Assembly (NCBI RefSeq): GCF_039544005.1
Contig: NZ_BAABKV010000001.1
Span: 2,914,001-2,978,000, forward strand
Length of the DNA: 64,000 bases
Direction: 5' to 3'
Source of the DNA: Kitasatospora paranensis
GTDB lineage: Bacteria > Actinomycetota > Actinomycetes > Streptomycetales > Streptomycetaceae
Under the pieces are notes generated by a model, which was given only the letters and a program-made list of their open reading frames with translations, did no database searches and was not told the origin of the DNA. The first letter of the stretch is position 1. Each line of letters opens with the position of its first letter. The position numbers and the translations under genes are program-made. This document shows, piece after piece, positions 1-9,057 of the stretch.

Positions 1-312
1 GGAGTCACCGCGGCACTGGAGCTGTTCGAACTGCTGGAGACCACGCCGACCTTGCTCGCCGCCCACCTGCGGCGCACCACCGAGCAGGAGGGCGTGGTGG
101 CCGGTGTCCTCGCCGAGCGCGAGGGCCTGGACGCCGCGGTGGACCTGCGGCCGCGGCTGCTCGCCGCCGTCTTCGGCGCGGTCGTGCGGCTCTCGCACCT
201 CTCCTGGACGTCCGACACCGCGGCGCACGCGGCCGGCCCGGACGGCATGATCGCGCTGATCGAGCGGCACTTCGACCAGCTCGGCCCGGCCCTCGCCGGA
301 TCCTGGCGGTAG
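1..312 (+). CDS. TetR-family regulator, C-terminal part (truncated by window edge)
   Basis: The open frame enters the window from base 1 and ends at TAG 310-312, giving 103 visible residues. They are helical and resemble the ligand-binding C-terminal domain of TetR/AcrR regulators: a Leu-rich start (ALELFELLETTP), then LLAAVFGAVVRLSHLSW and a closing helix with IERHFDQLGPAL. The DNA-binding N-terminus lies outside the window, so the family call rests only on this C-terminal pattern. No target can be inferred. Confidence 0.6.
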   Translation, partial: GVTAALELFELLETTPTLLAAHLRRTTEQEGVVAGVLAEREGLDAAVDLRPRLLAAVFGAVVRLSHLSWTSDTAAHAAGPDGMIALIERHFDQLGPALAGSWR

Positions 313-512
313 CCCGCGCACGCCGCCGTCCGGGGGAACCGGCATCAACCTGACGCCACGCCAGGTCCCCCTGCGTGTGACCCACTGCACGGTTTAGACT
401 CTGCTCACCCCCGGCCCGGGACGCTTACCCTGGCTGGCACGTAGTTGGCACTCCGTACCACCCATCGGGCCCCGCCCGCTGTGACGGTCACCGGCCCGAG
501 GAGAGTACGCCC

Positions 513-1703
513 ATGCAGCGCAGGCGGCGGGTCAAGCGCATGCTGATAGGCGCGTTCGCCGCCTCCGCCGTCCTGGTGGACGCCGGCGCCGCGGCCGCCC
601 AGGCCGCCGCCTCCAACGAGCAGGTGGCGATCACCAGCCCGCCGGCCGGCAGCGCCGCCTGGGTCGAGGACCAGTCCCTCGGCCGGGCCCTGCCCGACCC
701 GGCCACCGCCGACGCCCCCACCGTGGCGGCGTTCTTCTCCGGCCTCACCGACGCCGAGCAGGACCGGCTCGCCCAGACCTACCCCCTGGTCGTCGGCAAC
801 CTCGACGGAGCCCCGCCCGCGCTGCGCTACCGCGCCAACCGGTACGCCGTGGCCGCGGAGCGCGACCGGGCCAGGGCCCGCGCCGAGGACACCTCGCTCG
901 ACCCCGCCGCCCGCGCCGCCGCCGACGCCCGGGCCGACGACACCGCCCGGCTGCTCCAGAAGGGCCGGCAGATCCTCGCCTTCGACCCGCGCGGCCGCGG
1001 CCTGGTCAGCGAGGTGTACGGGGACCTCGCCACCGCCGACCGGATCTCCGTGCTCGTCCCCGGCTCCGACGCCGACCTCGGCCACTTCGAGCAGTCCGCC
1101 GACCCGCTGCGCGGCGTCTCCGGGATGGCCAAGGCGCTGCTCGCCGAGGAGCACAGGCAGTCCCCCGGCGCCCGGACGGCCGTGATCGCCTGGACGGGCT
1201 ACGTCACCCCGTCGGGCCTCGGCCCCGACGCCGTCACCTCACGGCTCGCCGAGGCCGGCGCCCCGCGGCTGCTGCGGCTGCTCGCCGGGCTGAAGGCGAC
1301 CGGCTCCACCGAAACGCCGCCCACGCTCTTCTGCCACTCGTACGGATCGGTGGTCTGCGGCACCGCGGCGAGCGGCATCCACGGCGGGCAGGCCGCCGAC
1401 GTCGTGGTGTTCGGCAGCCCCGGCATGGGGGTGGAGACGGCCGGCGCCCTGGGCTCCGGCGTCCGGGTCTGGGCGACCCGCAACCCGACCGACTGGATCG
1501 GCAACGTCCCCTACCTGGAGGTCGGCGGTCTCGGCCACGGCGCGGACCCGACCACCGCCGAGTTCGGCGCCGTCGAGGTCTCCTCCCAGGGCGCCAACGG
1601 GCACACCGGCTACTTCGCGGACTCCACCGCCAGCCTGCGCAACTTCGGTGCCATCGCGCTCGGCGACTACCAGGACGTCACCCTGCGCGACCAGCCGCAG
1701 TAG
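513..1703 (+). CDS. secreted alpha/beta hydrolase, DUF1023 type
   Basis: This 396-residue protein starts with an Arg/Lys-rich n-region and an Ala-rich hydrophobic segment (residues 10-33), a probable signal peptide, so it should act outside the cytoplasm. Residues 180-380 carry the actinobacterial DUF1023 hydrolase pattern: a strand VIAWTGY, then the nucleophile elbow CHSYGS with Ser276, then ADVVVFGSPGMG and a late His in NGHTGYF. The first Gly of the usual GHSYGS elbow is Cys here. The substrate is unknown for the family. A Shine-Dalgarno-like GAGGAGAG precedes ATG 513. The gene converges on the WYL regulator and overlaps its 3' end by 26 bp. Confidence 0.82.
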   Translation: MQRRRRVKRMLIGAFAASAVLVDAGAAAAQAAASNEQVAITSPPAGSAAWVEDQSLGRALPDPATADAPTVAAFFSGLTDAEQDRLAQTYPLVVGNLDGAPPALRYRANRYAVAAERDRARARAEDTSLDPAARAAADARADDTARLLQKGRQILAFDPRGRGLVSEVYGDLATADRISVLVPGSDADLGHFEQSADPLRGVSGMAKALLAEEHRQSPGARTAVIAWTGYVTPSGLGPDAVTSRLAEAGAPRLLRLLAGLKATGSTETPPTLFCHSYGSVVCGTAASGIHGGQAADVVVFGSPGMGVETAGALGSGVRVWATRNPTDWIGNVPYLEVGGLGHGADPTTAEFGAVEVSSQGANGHTGYFADSTASLRNFGAIALGDYQDVTLRDQPQ

Positions 1704-2673
1704 CGGCGGCGTCCGGCGCGTACAGCCCGACCACCTCGGCGGCGGCCCCGGCCAGCAGCGCGCGGGCCTCGGGCGGGGCGAGCACCTCGACGTCGCCGCC
1801 GAAGGCGAGCAGCGCGCGGGCCGCCGGCAGCGCCCGGAACCCGAGGTCCAGCTCCGTCCACTCGCCCTCGTCCACCGGGCGGACGGGGCCGAGCACGCTG
1901 TTCCCGTGGATCCGCAGCAGCAGACCGAGTCTGCGGCGGTGCACCCGCACCCGCACCGCGACCTCGTCCGGGATCCGCTCGACCCGGTCGCGCAGACCCG
2001 CCCAGACCTCGGACAGCTGTCGGCCCGGGCGCCGCCGGACGGGGTCCTCGGCGACCGCGGCGAGGAGCATCCGGTCGGCGCGGAACAGCCGCGGCGCACC
2101 GTCGAGATCCGCCACCAGGTACCAGACGCCGGCCTTGTTGACCAGGCCGTACGGGTCGACGGTGTACCGGCTGGGCCGCTCGTCCCCGCCGTGACGGTAG
2201 GTCAGCTCCAGGCGCCGGTCGGCGAAGACCGCACTCTGCAGGGTGCCGAGGTCGACGCCGGCGGACGCCTCGGCGCGCATCCAGCGGGCCGGGTCGACCA
2301 GGATCCGCTCGCTCGTCCGCTCGGCGGCCGGACGGTGCGGGGCGGGCAGCGCGGCCATCACCTTGCGCAGCGCCGAGCCGATCGCGTCGCCGAGCCCGAG
2401 CGCCTCGTGCGCGCCCTGCGCCGACAGCACGAACAGGGCGCGGGCCTCGTCGCCGGTCAGCCCGGTGACATCGGTACGGTAGCCGGGCAGCAGGTTGATG
2501 CCGCCGTGCCGGCCGCGCTCCGCCCAGACCGGCACCCCGGCGGCGGAGAGCGCCTCGATGTCCCGGTAGACGGTGCGCACCGAGACCTCCAGCCGCTCGG
2601 CGAGCTCGGGCGCGGACACCTGCCCGCGGGTCTGCAGCAGGAGCAGGATCGAGAGCAGTCGGTCGGCCTTCAC
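1678..2673 (-). CDS. YafY-type transcriptional regulator (HTH-11 plus WYL domain)
   Basis: 331 residues. The N-terminal HTH (about 1-55: KADRLLSILLLLQTRG, then VSVRTVYRDIEALSAAG) is typical of DeoR/YafY-like regulators; a WYL ligand-sensing domain follows at about 140-215 (YTVDPYGLVNKAGVWYLVAD). I chose GTG 2673 because homologues begin (M)KADRLL and because TATTCT lies 7 nt upstream, the layout of a leaderless actinobacterial promoter. A perfect inverted repeat just beyond it (2689-2709) is the likely operator. The gene is divergent from the maleylpyruvate-isomerase-like gene, which it probably controls together with itself. Confidence 0.85.
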   Translation of the reverse strand: MKADRLLSILLLLQTRGQVSAPELAERLEVSVRTVYRDIEALSAAGVPVWAERGRHGGINLLPGYRTDVTGLTGDEARALFVLSAQGAHEALGLGDAIGSALRKVMAALPAPHRPAAERTSERILVDPARWMRAEASAGVDLGTLQSAVFADRRLELTYRHGGDERPSRYTVDPYGLVNKAGVWYLVADLDGAPRLFRADRMLLAAVAEDPVRRRPGRQLSEVWAGLRDRVERIPDEVAVRVRVHRRRLGLLLRIHGNSVLGPVRPVDEGEWTELDLGFRALPAARALLAFGGDVEVLAPPEARALLAGAAAEVVGLYAPDAAATAAGRAG

Positions 2674-2688
2674 GGAGCCCAGAATAAA

Positions 2689-2709
2689 ACCTGACGGCAC
2701 CTGTCAGGT
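2689..2709. promoter_or_regulatory. perfect inverted repeat, probable operator of the WYL regulator
   Basis: ACCTGAC (2689-2695), a 7-base spacer, then the exact reverse complement GTCAGGT (2703-2709). It lies between the divergent WYL-regulator and DinB-like genes, immediately upstream of the regulator's presumed -10 (TATTCT on the minus strand). The position suggests repression of both genes; this is inferred. Confidence 0.6.
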
Positions 2710-2765
2710 ATCTCCGGGAGAGTCCTCCTCGTCAGACCGGAACACCCTCATCGAGGAGCTGCATC

Positions 2766-3341
2766 ATGAGTGCCACCGACCCCCGCCCGCTGTACCTGCG
2801 CGCCGTCACCCAGCTGGAGAAGGTCGCGGCCGGTGTCACCCCCGACCTGCTGGACCGCCCGACCCCGTGCACCGCGTACGACCTGCGGACGCTGCTCGGC
2901 CACACCGCCGGCGGGATCCACCGCATCGCCTACGTCGGCGAGGGCGGGCTGTGGCTGGACGTGCCGGCCGCCGGCGGCGAGATCGAGGACGGCGACTGGG
3001 CGGGCGCCTTCGGCCGGGCCCGGGCCCGGTGGACGGCGGCCTGGCAGGACGACGCGAAGCTCGACCTCGCGGTCGAGGTGCCGTGGGGACGGGTGCCCGC
3101 CCCGGCCGCGATCGGCGGCTACGTGATGGAGGCCGTCACCCACACCTGGGACATCGCCCGGGTGATCGCCCCCGGCACCGAACTGGACGAGGAGCTGGCC
3201 ACGATCGTGCTCGGCATCGCCCACCAGGTGCTGCCCGCCGACGACCGCGGCCCGGACATGCCGTTCGGCCCCGTGCGGCCGGCGCCCGAGGGCGCCGGGG
3301 CCAACGACCGGCTGGCGGCCTGGCTCGGCCGCACGCTCTGA
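2766..3341 (+). CDS. maleylpyruvate isomerase N-terminal/TIGR03086-type metal-binding protein
   Basis: 191 residues. The N-terminus (PLYLRAVTQLEKVAAGV, DRPTPCTAYDLRTLLGHTAGG) matches the mycothiol-dependent maleylpyruvate isomerase/DinB-like four-helix fold used by many actinobacterial TIGR03086 proteins. Three His typical of the metal site are seen in LLGHTAGG, VTHTWDIAR and IAHQVL. Family members bind a divalent metal and probably act with mycothiol, but the reaction is not known. ATG 2766 has GAGGAG 10 nt upstream. It is divergent from the WYL regulator, with the operator between them, and a strong hairpin follows the stop. Confidence 0.78.
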   Translation: MSATDPRPLYLRAVTQLEKVAAGVTPDLLDRPTPCTAYDLRTLLGHTAGGIHRIAYVGEGGLWLDVPAAGGEIEDGDWAGAFGRARARWTAAWQDDAKLDLAVEVPWGRVPAPAAIGGYVMEAVTHTWDIARVIAPGTELDEELATIVLGIAHQVLPADDRGPDMPFGPVRPAPEGAGANDRLAAWLGRTL

Positions 3342-3347
3342 CGCACC

Positions 3348-3383
3348 GCCGGTGGGGGCGGCCGCCCGGCCGCCCCCACCGGC
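3348..3383. terminator. bidirectional intrinsic terminator
   Basis: A perfect 14-bp stem (3348-3361 with 3370-3383) closes an 8-base loop between two convergent genes. As is usual in high-GC actinobacteria there is no long U tract. Confidence 0.7.
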
Positions 3384-3388
3384 ACCGG

Positions 3389-4389
<1,001 letters not shown>

Positions 4390-4393
<4 letters not shown>

Positions 4394-4893
4394 GCGCTCT
4401 TCTGCTTCCTGTCGGGGTGGCGGGCGGGCGCGGCGGGCGCCGGTTCGGCGGCCGCGGCCCGCGCCGAGTAGTGGTCGATCTTGAAGTCGAGCACGGCGAG
4501 GGTGGCGTGCAGATCGGCGATCCGCTGCCGGACCTCCTCGCGCTGGGCGACGAGGATGTCGCAGCGCTCGGGCATCGTGTGGTCGCCCTCGCGGACGAGC
4601 TCCACGTAGCGGAGCATGTCGGCGACCGGCATGCCGGTCAGCCGGAGCTTGCCGAGGAAGGACAGCCGGGCCAGATCGGCGTCGCTGTAGCGGCGCTGCC
4701 CGGAGTGCGAGCGGTCGATCGGGTCGAGCAGGCCGATCCGCTCGTACCAGCGCAGCGTGTGGGCGGTCAGGCCGCTGGCGGCCGCGACCTCGCTGATGGA
4801 GTGCCGCGCGGTGCGGTCGGCTCCCGGTCCGGCCACGGCGTACGCCTGCGTGCAGCTGAGCGGCTCTGCGGTGAGCGGTACGAGCGGTGCCAT
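4390..4893 (-). CDS. MerR-family transcriptional regulator
   Basis: 167 residues from ATG 4893, which has GAAGGGG six bases upstream. After about 30 variable residues comes the winged-helix MerR domain: SISEVAAASGLTAHTLRWYE, then RIGLLDP and RRYSDADLARLSFLGKLR. A dimerisation coiled coil with EEVRQRIADLHATLAVLDFK follows. The conserved metal-binding Cys of the CueR/ZntR groups are not apparent, so an organic or redox signal is more likely. It heads a two-gene operon with the aldo/keto reductase. A perfect 18-bp palindrome upstream is its expected binding site. Arrangements of this type are common in Streptomyces. Confidence 0.85.
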
Positions 4894-4932
4894 CGCGGCC
4901 CCTTCCGTCGGCGACGAGTACGACGCTACTGA

Positions 4933-4950
4933 CTTGGAGTGCACTCCAAG
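4933..4950 (-). promoter_or_regulatory. MerR operator/promoter palindrome
   Basis: CTTGGAGTGCACTCCAAG is a perfect 9+9 palindrome. It has the form of MerR-family sites that sit in an over-long promoter spacer. It lies about 40 bp upstream of the MerR start and before the divergent serine hydrolase gene. Confidence 0.75.
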
Positions 4951-4997
4951 CAAGCCTGCCACTCCCGCGGGCGCCCCGGGCGGCTATCGTCGGGCGC

Positions 4998-5831
4998 ATG
5001 CAGAGCTTGCGGATGATCGAGGACTGGCCGGTGCCCAACGCGGCGGCCGCTATGGTGCGGGGTGCGGACGGCGCGGTCGTGGGCACCCACGGGGTGCAGG
5101 AGCACCTCTTCCCCCTGGCGTCGGTGACCAAGCTGCTCACCGCGTACGCCGTGCTGGTCGCGGTGGAGGAGGGCGTCTTCGAGCTGGACGACCCGGCGGG
5201 CCCGGAGGGCTCGACCGTCCGTCACCTGCTGGCCCACACCTCGGGCCTGGCCTTCGACGAGCACCGGGTGATGGCTGCGCCGGGCACCCGGCGGCTGTAC
5301 TCGAACGCCGGTTTCGACGTGCTCGCCGACACCCTCGCCAAGGCCTCCGGGATCCCCTTCGCGCAGTACGCGGCGGAGGCCGTGTTCGAGCCGCTGGGCA
5401 TGCTCGCCACACTGATCAACACCGCGCACCGGGCACCGGCCGGGGCCGGCGGCCTGTCCACCGTCGCCGACCTGGCCCGGTTCGCCGCCGAACTCCAGGC
5501 GCCGACCCTGCTGGACGCCTCCACCGTGCACCGGGCCACCCGGGAGGTCGCCTTCCCCGGCCTCGGCGGCGTACTCCCCGGCTTCGGCCACCGCCGGCCG
5601 AACGACTGGGGGCTGGGCTTCGAGATCCGCGGCGACAAGACGCCGCACTGGACGGGCGCCACCAGCTCGCCGGAGACCTTCGGCCACTTCGGCCAGTCCG
5701 GCACCTTCCTCTGGGTCGACCCGGTGCTCGGAGCGGCCGTCGTCGCCCTGACGGACCGTGACTTCGGTCCGTGGGCCGCCGAGGTGTGGCCGCAGTTCAC
5801 CGACGCGGTCGTCGCGGAGCTGCGCGGCTGA
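4998..5831 (+). CDS. serine hydrolase, class C beta-lactamase/penicillin-binding-protein fold
   Basis: 277 residues. The serine beta-lactamase-like motifs are in order: S42-V-T-K45 (PLASVTKLLTAY), Y101-S-N103 (RRLYSNAGFDVLA) and a late HFGQSGTF replacing KTG. No signal peptide is visible, so it is probably cytoplasmic, an esterase or peptidase rather than a resistance enzyme. ATG 4998 was chosen because the family begins just before the first strand and because TATCGT lies 7 nt upstream, consistent with a leaderless transcript. It diverges from the MerR operon and converges on pirin. Confidence 0.82.
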   Translation: MQSLRMIEDWPVPNAAAAMVRGADGAVVGTHGVQEHLFPLASVTKLLTAYAVLVAVEEGVFELDDPAGPEGSTVRHLLAHTSGLAFDEHRVMAAPGTRRLYSNAGFDVLADTLAKASGIPFAQYAAEAVFEPLGMLATLINTAHRAPAGAGGLSTVADLARFAAELQAPTLLDASTVHRATREVAFPGLGGVLPGFGHRRPNDWGLGFEIRGDKTPHWTGATSSPETFGHFGQSGTFLWVDPVLGAAVVALTDRDFGPWAAEVWPQFTDAVVAELRG

Positions 5832-5853
5832 CACCCCGCCGGACGGCGGCCGC

Positions 5854-6630
5854 TCAGCCGTAGGCGACCGGGCTGTGCATCTCCCACAGCAGCAGCTCGG
5901 CGCCGTCCGGCCCGGCCGTCGGGTCGGCGAAGGCCTCGCCGGTGATCCGGACGCTGTCGCCCGGCTCCAGCGAACGGCCGGCGCCCTGCGGGCCGGGCAC
6001 CGTGCGGTAGCCCAGCGACCCGGCGGTGAGGTGCGCGTAGCGGTACGGCGCCGCGGGCAGTGCGGGGAGCGGCTGCCAGGGGTCCGCGGTGAACAGCCAG
6101 AGCGCGGCGTCCGAGCGCCGCAGCCGCAGCGCGGGCGTACCGGCGTCGCGTTCCATCCCGGAGGCCAGCAGGGTCGGCCCGTCCGGGTCGGGCTCGACCC
6201 GGCGCAGCCCGTACGCGGGCGGCGTGCCGAGGACGTCCGGCTGGAGCCACATCTGCACGAAACGCACGGGGGTGTCGGCGCCGCCGAGGTTGCGCTCGGT
6301 GTGGGCGGTGCCGGATCCGGCGCTCAGGTGCTGCACCATGCCGGGGCGGACCACGCCCGCGTGGCCGTCGGCGTCACGGTGGGCGAGCGCGCCCTCCAGC
6401 ACCCAGGTGACGATCTCGGTGTCCCGGTGCCGGTGCTCGTCGAAGCCGGCGCCGGGTGCGAGCAGCTCCTCGTTGCAGGCGAGCAGCGCCCCGAAGTGGG
6501 TGTTCTTCGGGTCGTAGTGCCCGGAGAAGGAGAAGGCGTGCCGGGTCTCGATGCCGTCGGCGGGGGTGGAGCGGTACCGCTCCGGGGCCCGCCGCAGGTC
6601 GGCGCGGCCGCGTTCGCGTGTCTCGGTCAC
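5854..6630 (-). CDS. pirin-family bicupin protein
   Basis: 258 residues from GTG 6630. The N-terminal cupin carries the pirin metal motif (GFDEHRHRDTEIVTWVLEG, then HLSAGSGTAHTE, about residues 75-130); the C-terminal cupin is shorter and degenerate, as usual. Pirins bind iron or nickel; some are quercetin dioxygenases, others bind regulators or metabolic enzymes, so the role here is open. TACCGT lies about 9 nt upstream of the start, which suggests a leaderless message. The gene is a single unit, convergent with the serine hydrolase and divergent from fasR. Confidence 0.85.
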   Translation of the reverse strand: MTETRERGRADLRRAPERYRSTPADGIETRHAFSFSGHYDPKNTHFGALLACNEELLAPGAGFDEHRHRDTEIVTWVLEGALAHRDADGHAGVVRPGMVQHLSAGSGTAHTERNLGGADTPVRFVQMWLQPDVLGTPPAYGLRRVEPDPDGPTLLASGMERDAGTPALRLRRSDAALWLFTADPWQPLPALPAAPYRYAHLTAGSLGYRTVPGPQGAGRSLEPGDSVRITGEAFADPTAGPDGAELLLWEMHSPVAYG

Positions 6631-6720
6631 GGCGCTACGGTAGCCGGTCGGCGGCGCGCGGCCGGGCACGACGGGCGGGGTGTGCACGAGCACGGCGTGC
6701 GGTGAGGCAGTCTTGTTCCT

Positions 6721-8025
6721 GTGCCAGCCGCTTCAGCGAAACCCGACAGTGCCAACACCGAGCCGAAGGCCGCCGCCCGCAAGGCGGCGCCGGACGACAA
6801 GTCGCCGCGTGCGACCCGAGGCGGCCGCCTCACCGCGCAGGAGCGCCGGCTGGCCGAGGAGCGGGCCGAGCTGAGGGCGGCGACGCTGAAACGGCTGGAG
6901 AAGTCCTCCGGCAAGCTGGCCACCGCGGCGATCGCGCGGATGGACGACCAGCTGGCCTGGTACCGGCGGATGCCGCCGGAGCACCGGTCGTGGATCGGCC
7001 TGGTCGCGCAGGCCGGCATCGCGGCCTTCACCGAGTGGTACCGGCATCCCGCCGCGCCGCAGGCGATCTCCACCGACGTGTTCGGGACGGCGCCGCGCGA
7101 GCTGACCCGCGCGATCACGCTGCGCCAGACCGTGGAGCTGATCCGCACCACCATCGAGGTGATGGAGGAGGCCATCGAGGAGGTGGCCGCCCCCGGCGAC
7201 GAGGCCGGGATGCGCGAGTCGGTGCTGGTGTACGCCCGGGAGATCGCGTTCGCCACGGCGCAGGTGTACGCGCAGGCCGCCGAGGCACGCGGCGCGTGGG
7301 ACGCCCGGCTGGAGGCGCTGGTGGTCAACTCGCTGCTGTCCGGCGACGCCGACGAGGGCGTGCTGTCGCGGGCCGCGGCGCTCGGCTGGGGACAGCCCAG
7401 CCAGGTGCGGGTGGTGATGGGCAGCGCCCCGGACGGCGACAGCGAGGCCGTGGTGGAGGCGATCCGCCGGGCCGCCCGGTACGCCAAGCTGCACGTCCTG
7501 ACGGGTGTGCTGGGCCGCCGGCTGGTCGTGGTGGTGGGTGGCGACAAGGAGCCGCTGAACACCGCGAAGGCACTGATCGGCCAGTTCGCCCCCGGCCCGG
7601 TGGTGGTCGGCCCGACCGTGCCGGACCTGCTCTCGGCGACCCGCTCCGCGCAGGCCGCGGCGGCCGGGCTCAAGGCCTGCGCGGCCTGGCCGGACGCCCC
7701 GCGCCCGGTCCTCGCGGACGACCTGCTGCCCGAGCGGGCGCTGGCCGGTGACCGGGCCGCCCGGCGCCAGCTGGTGGAGGAGATCTACACACCGCTGGAC
7801 GAGGCCGGCTCGGCACTGCTGGAGACGCTGAGTGTCTATCTGGAGCAGGCGTCCTCCCTGGAGGGAGCCGCGCGGATGCTCTTCGTCCACCCGAATACCG
7901 TTCGCTACCGGCTTCGTCGTGTGACTGACGTCACGGGCTATGCTCCATCCGACGTACGTTCGGCGTTCACCCTGCGCATCGCCCTGGCGCTGGGCCGTCT
8001 GGGAACGGTCGCGGAACAGGGATGA
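6721..8025 (+). CDS. fasR: PucR-family regulator of fatty-acid synthesis (FasR)
   Basis: 434 residues. It has a charged N-terminus, a central GGDEF-like/PucR sensory region and the C-terminal PucR helix-turn-helix (about 375-425: LEGAARMLFVHPNTVRYRLR, then VTGYAPSDVRSAFTLRIALA). In S. coelicolor the homologue FasR lies directly before fabD and activates fabDHPF transcription. The same position and orientation here make that role very likely. GTG 6721 gives the longest form with low-complexity Lys/Ala residues; an internal start near the first helices cannot be excluded. Confidence 0.88.
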   Translation: MPAASAKPDSANTEPKAAARKAAPDDKSPRATRGGRLTAQERRLAEERAELRAATLKRLEKSSGKLATAAIARMDDQLAWYRRMPPEHRSWIGLVAQAGIAAFTEWYRHPAAPQAISTDVFGTAPRELTRAITLRQTVELIRTTIEVMEEAIEEVAAPGDEAGMRESVLVYAREIAFATAQVYAQAAEARGAWDARLEALVVNSLLSGDADEGVLSRAAALGWGQPSQVRVVMGSAPDGDSEAVVEAIRRAARYAKLHVLTGVLGRRLVVVVGGDKEPLNTAKALIGQFAPGPVVVGPTVPDLLSATRSAQAAAAGLKACAAWPDAPRPVLADDLLPERALAGDRAARRQLVEEIYTPLDEAGSALLETLSVYLEQASSLEGAARMLFVHPNTVRYRLRRVTDVTGYAPSDVRSAFTLRIALALGRLGTVAEQG

Positions 8026-8115
8026 CCGTGCTGTAGGGACTGCACAACCCGGCGTGCTTTTCTTCGTTGTCGTCGCCTACCCGCCCACGGGTGCCTGGCG
8101 AGAGAGGGTTGAACC

Positions 8116-9057
8116 GTGCTCGTAATCGTCGCCCCTGGACAGGGTGCTCAGACCCCCGGATTCCTCAGCCCCTGGCTCGAACTGGACGGCGCCGCCGACC
8201 GGCTCCGGCAGTGGTCCGAGGTGGCCGGTCTCGACCTGGTCCGCTACGGCACCGAGGCGTCCGAGGAGGAGATCAAGGACACCGCGGTGGCACAGCCGCT
8301 GCTGGTCGCCGCCGGTCTGGTGACCTCCGGCGCCCTGTTCGCCGACGCCTCCTTCACCGCGCTGGTCGGCGCGGTCGCCGGCCACAGCGTCGGTGAGATC
8401 ACCGCCGCCGCGCTGGCCGGTGTGCTGAGCGCCGACGACGCGCTGGCCTTCGTCCGCGAGCGCAGCCTCGGCATGGCCGAGGCCGCCGCCGTCACCGCGA
8501 CCGGGATGACCGCCGTGCTCGGCGGCGACCCGGAGGAGGTGGCCGCGAAGCTGGCCGAGCACGGGGTGACCGCCGCCAACAACAACGGCGGCGGGCAGAT
8601 CGTGGCCGCCGGCACCCTGGAGCAGCTGGCGGCGCTCAAGGACGACGCCCCCGCGGGCGCCCGGCTGATCCCGCTGAAGGTCGCCGGCGCGTTCCACACG
8701 GAGCACATGGCGCCCGGCGTGACCCGCCTGGAGAAGCTGGCACCGACCCTGTCGGTGGCCGACCCGGCGATGGCCTACGTCTCCAACAAGGACGGCGAGG
8801 TGGTCGGTTCGGGTGCCGAGGTGCTCGCCCGGCTGGTCTCGCAGGTCTCCAATCCGGTCCGCTGGGACCTGTGCATGGAGACGCTGCAGCAGCTCGGCGC
8901 GACCGCGGTGATCGAGCTGTCGCCTGCAGGAACCCTCACCAATCTGGTCAAGCGCAACCTCAAGGGCGTGGCGACGCTGGCCCTCAAGACCCCTGCCGAG
9001 CTGGACAAGGCGCGTGCGCTGCTGGCCGAGCACGGCGCTCAGGAGAACAACGCATGA
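8116..9057 (+). CDS. fabD: malonyl-CoA:ACP transacylase
   Basis: 313 residues, standard FabD length. It loads malonyl groups onto acyl carrier protein for type II fatty-acid synthesis. Motifs: oxyanion-hole PGQGAQTPG near the N-terminus, nucleophile Ser91 in AGHSVGE, and catalytic His194 in GAFHTEHM. GTG 8116 is preceded by GAGAGAGGG. A 90-bp gap separates it from fasR and is the expected promoter and FasR-target region. The stop overlaps the fabH start by four bases (ATGA), so FabD and FabH translation is coupled. Confidence 0.96.
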   Translation: MLVIVAPGQGAQTPGFLSPWLELDGAADRLRQWSEVAGLDLVRYGTEASEEEIKDTAVAQPLLVAAGLVTSGALFADASFTALVGAVAGHSVGEITAAALAGVLSADDALAFVRERSLGMAEAAAVTATGMTAVLGGDPEEVAAKLAEHGVTAANNNGGGQIVAAGTLEQLAALKDDAPAGARLIPLKVAGAFHTEHMAPGVTRLEKLAPTLSVADPAMAYVSNKDGEVVGSGAEVLARLVSQVSNPVRWDLCMETLQQLGATAVIELSPAGTLTNLVKRNLKGVATLALKTPAELDKARALLAEHGAQENNA

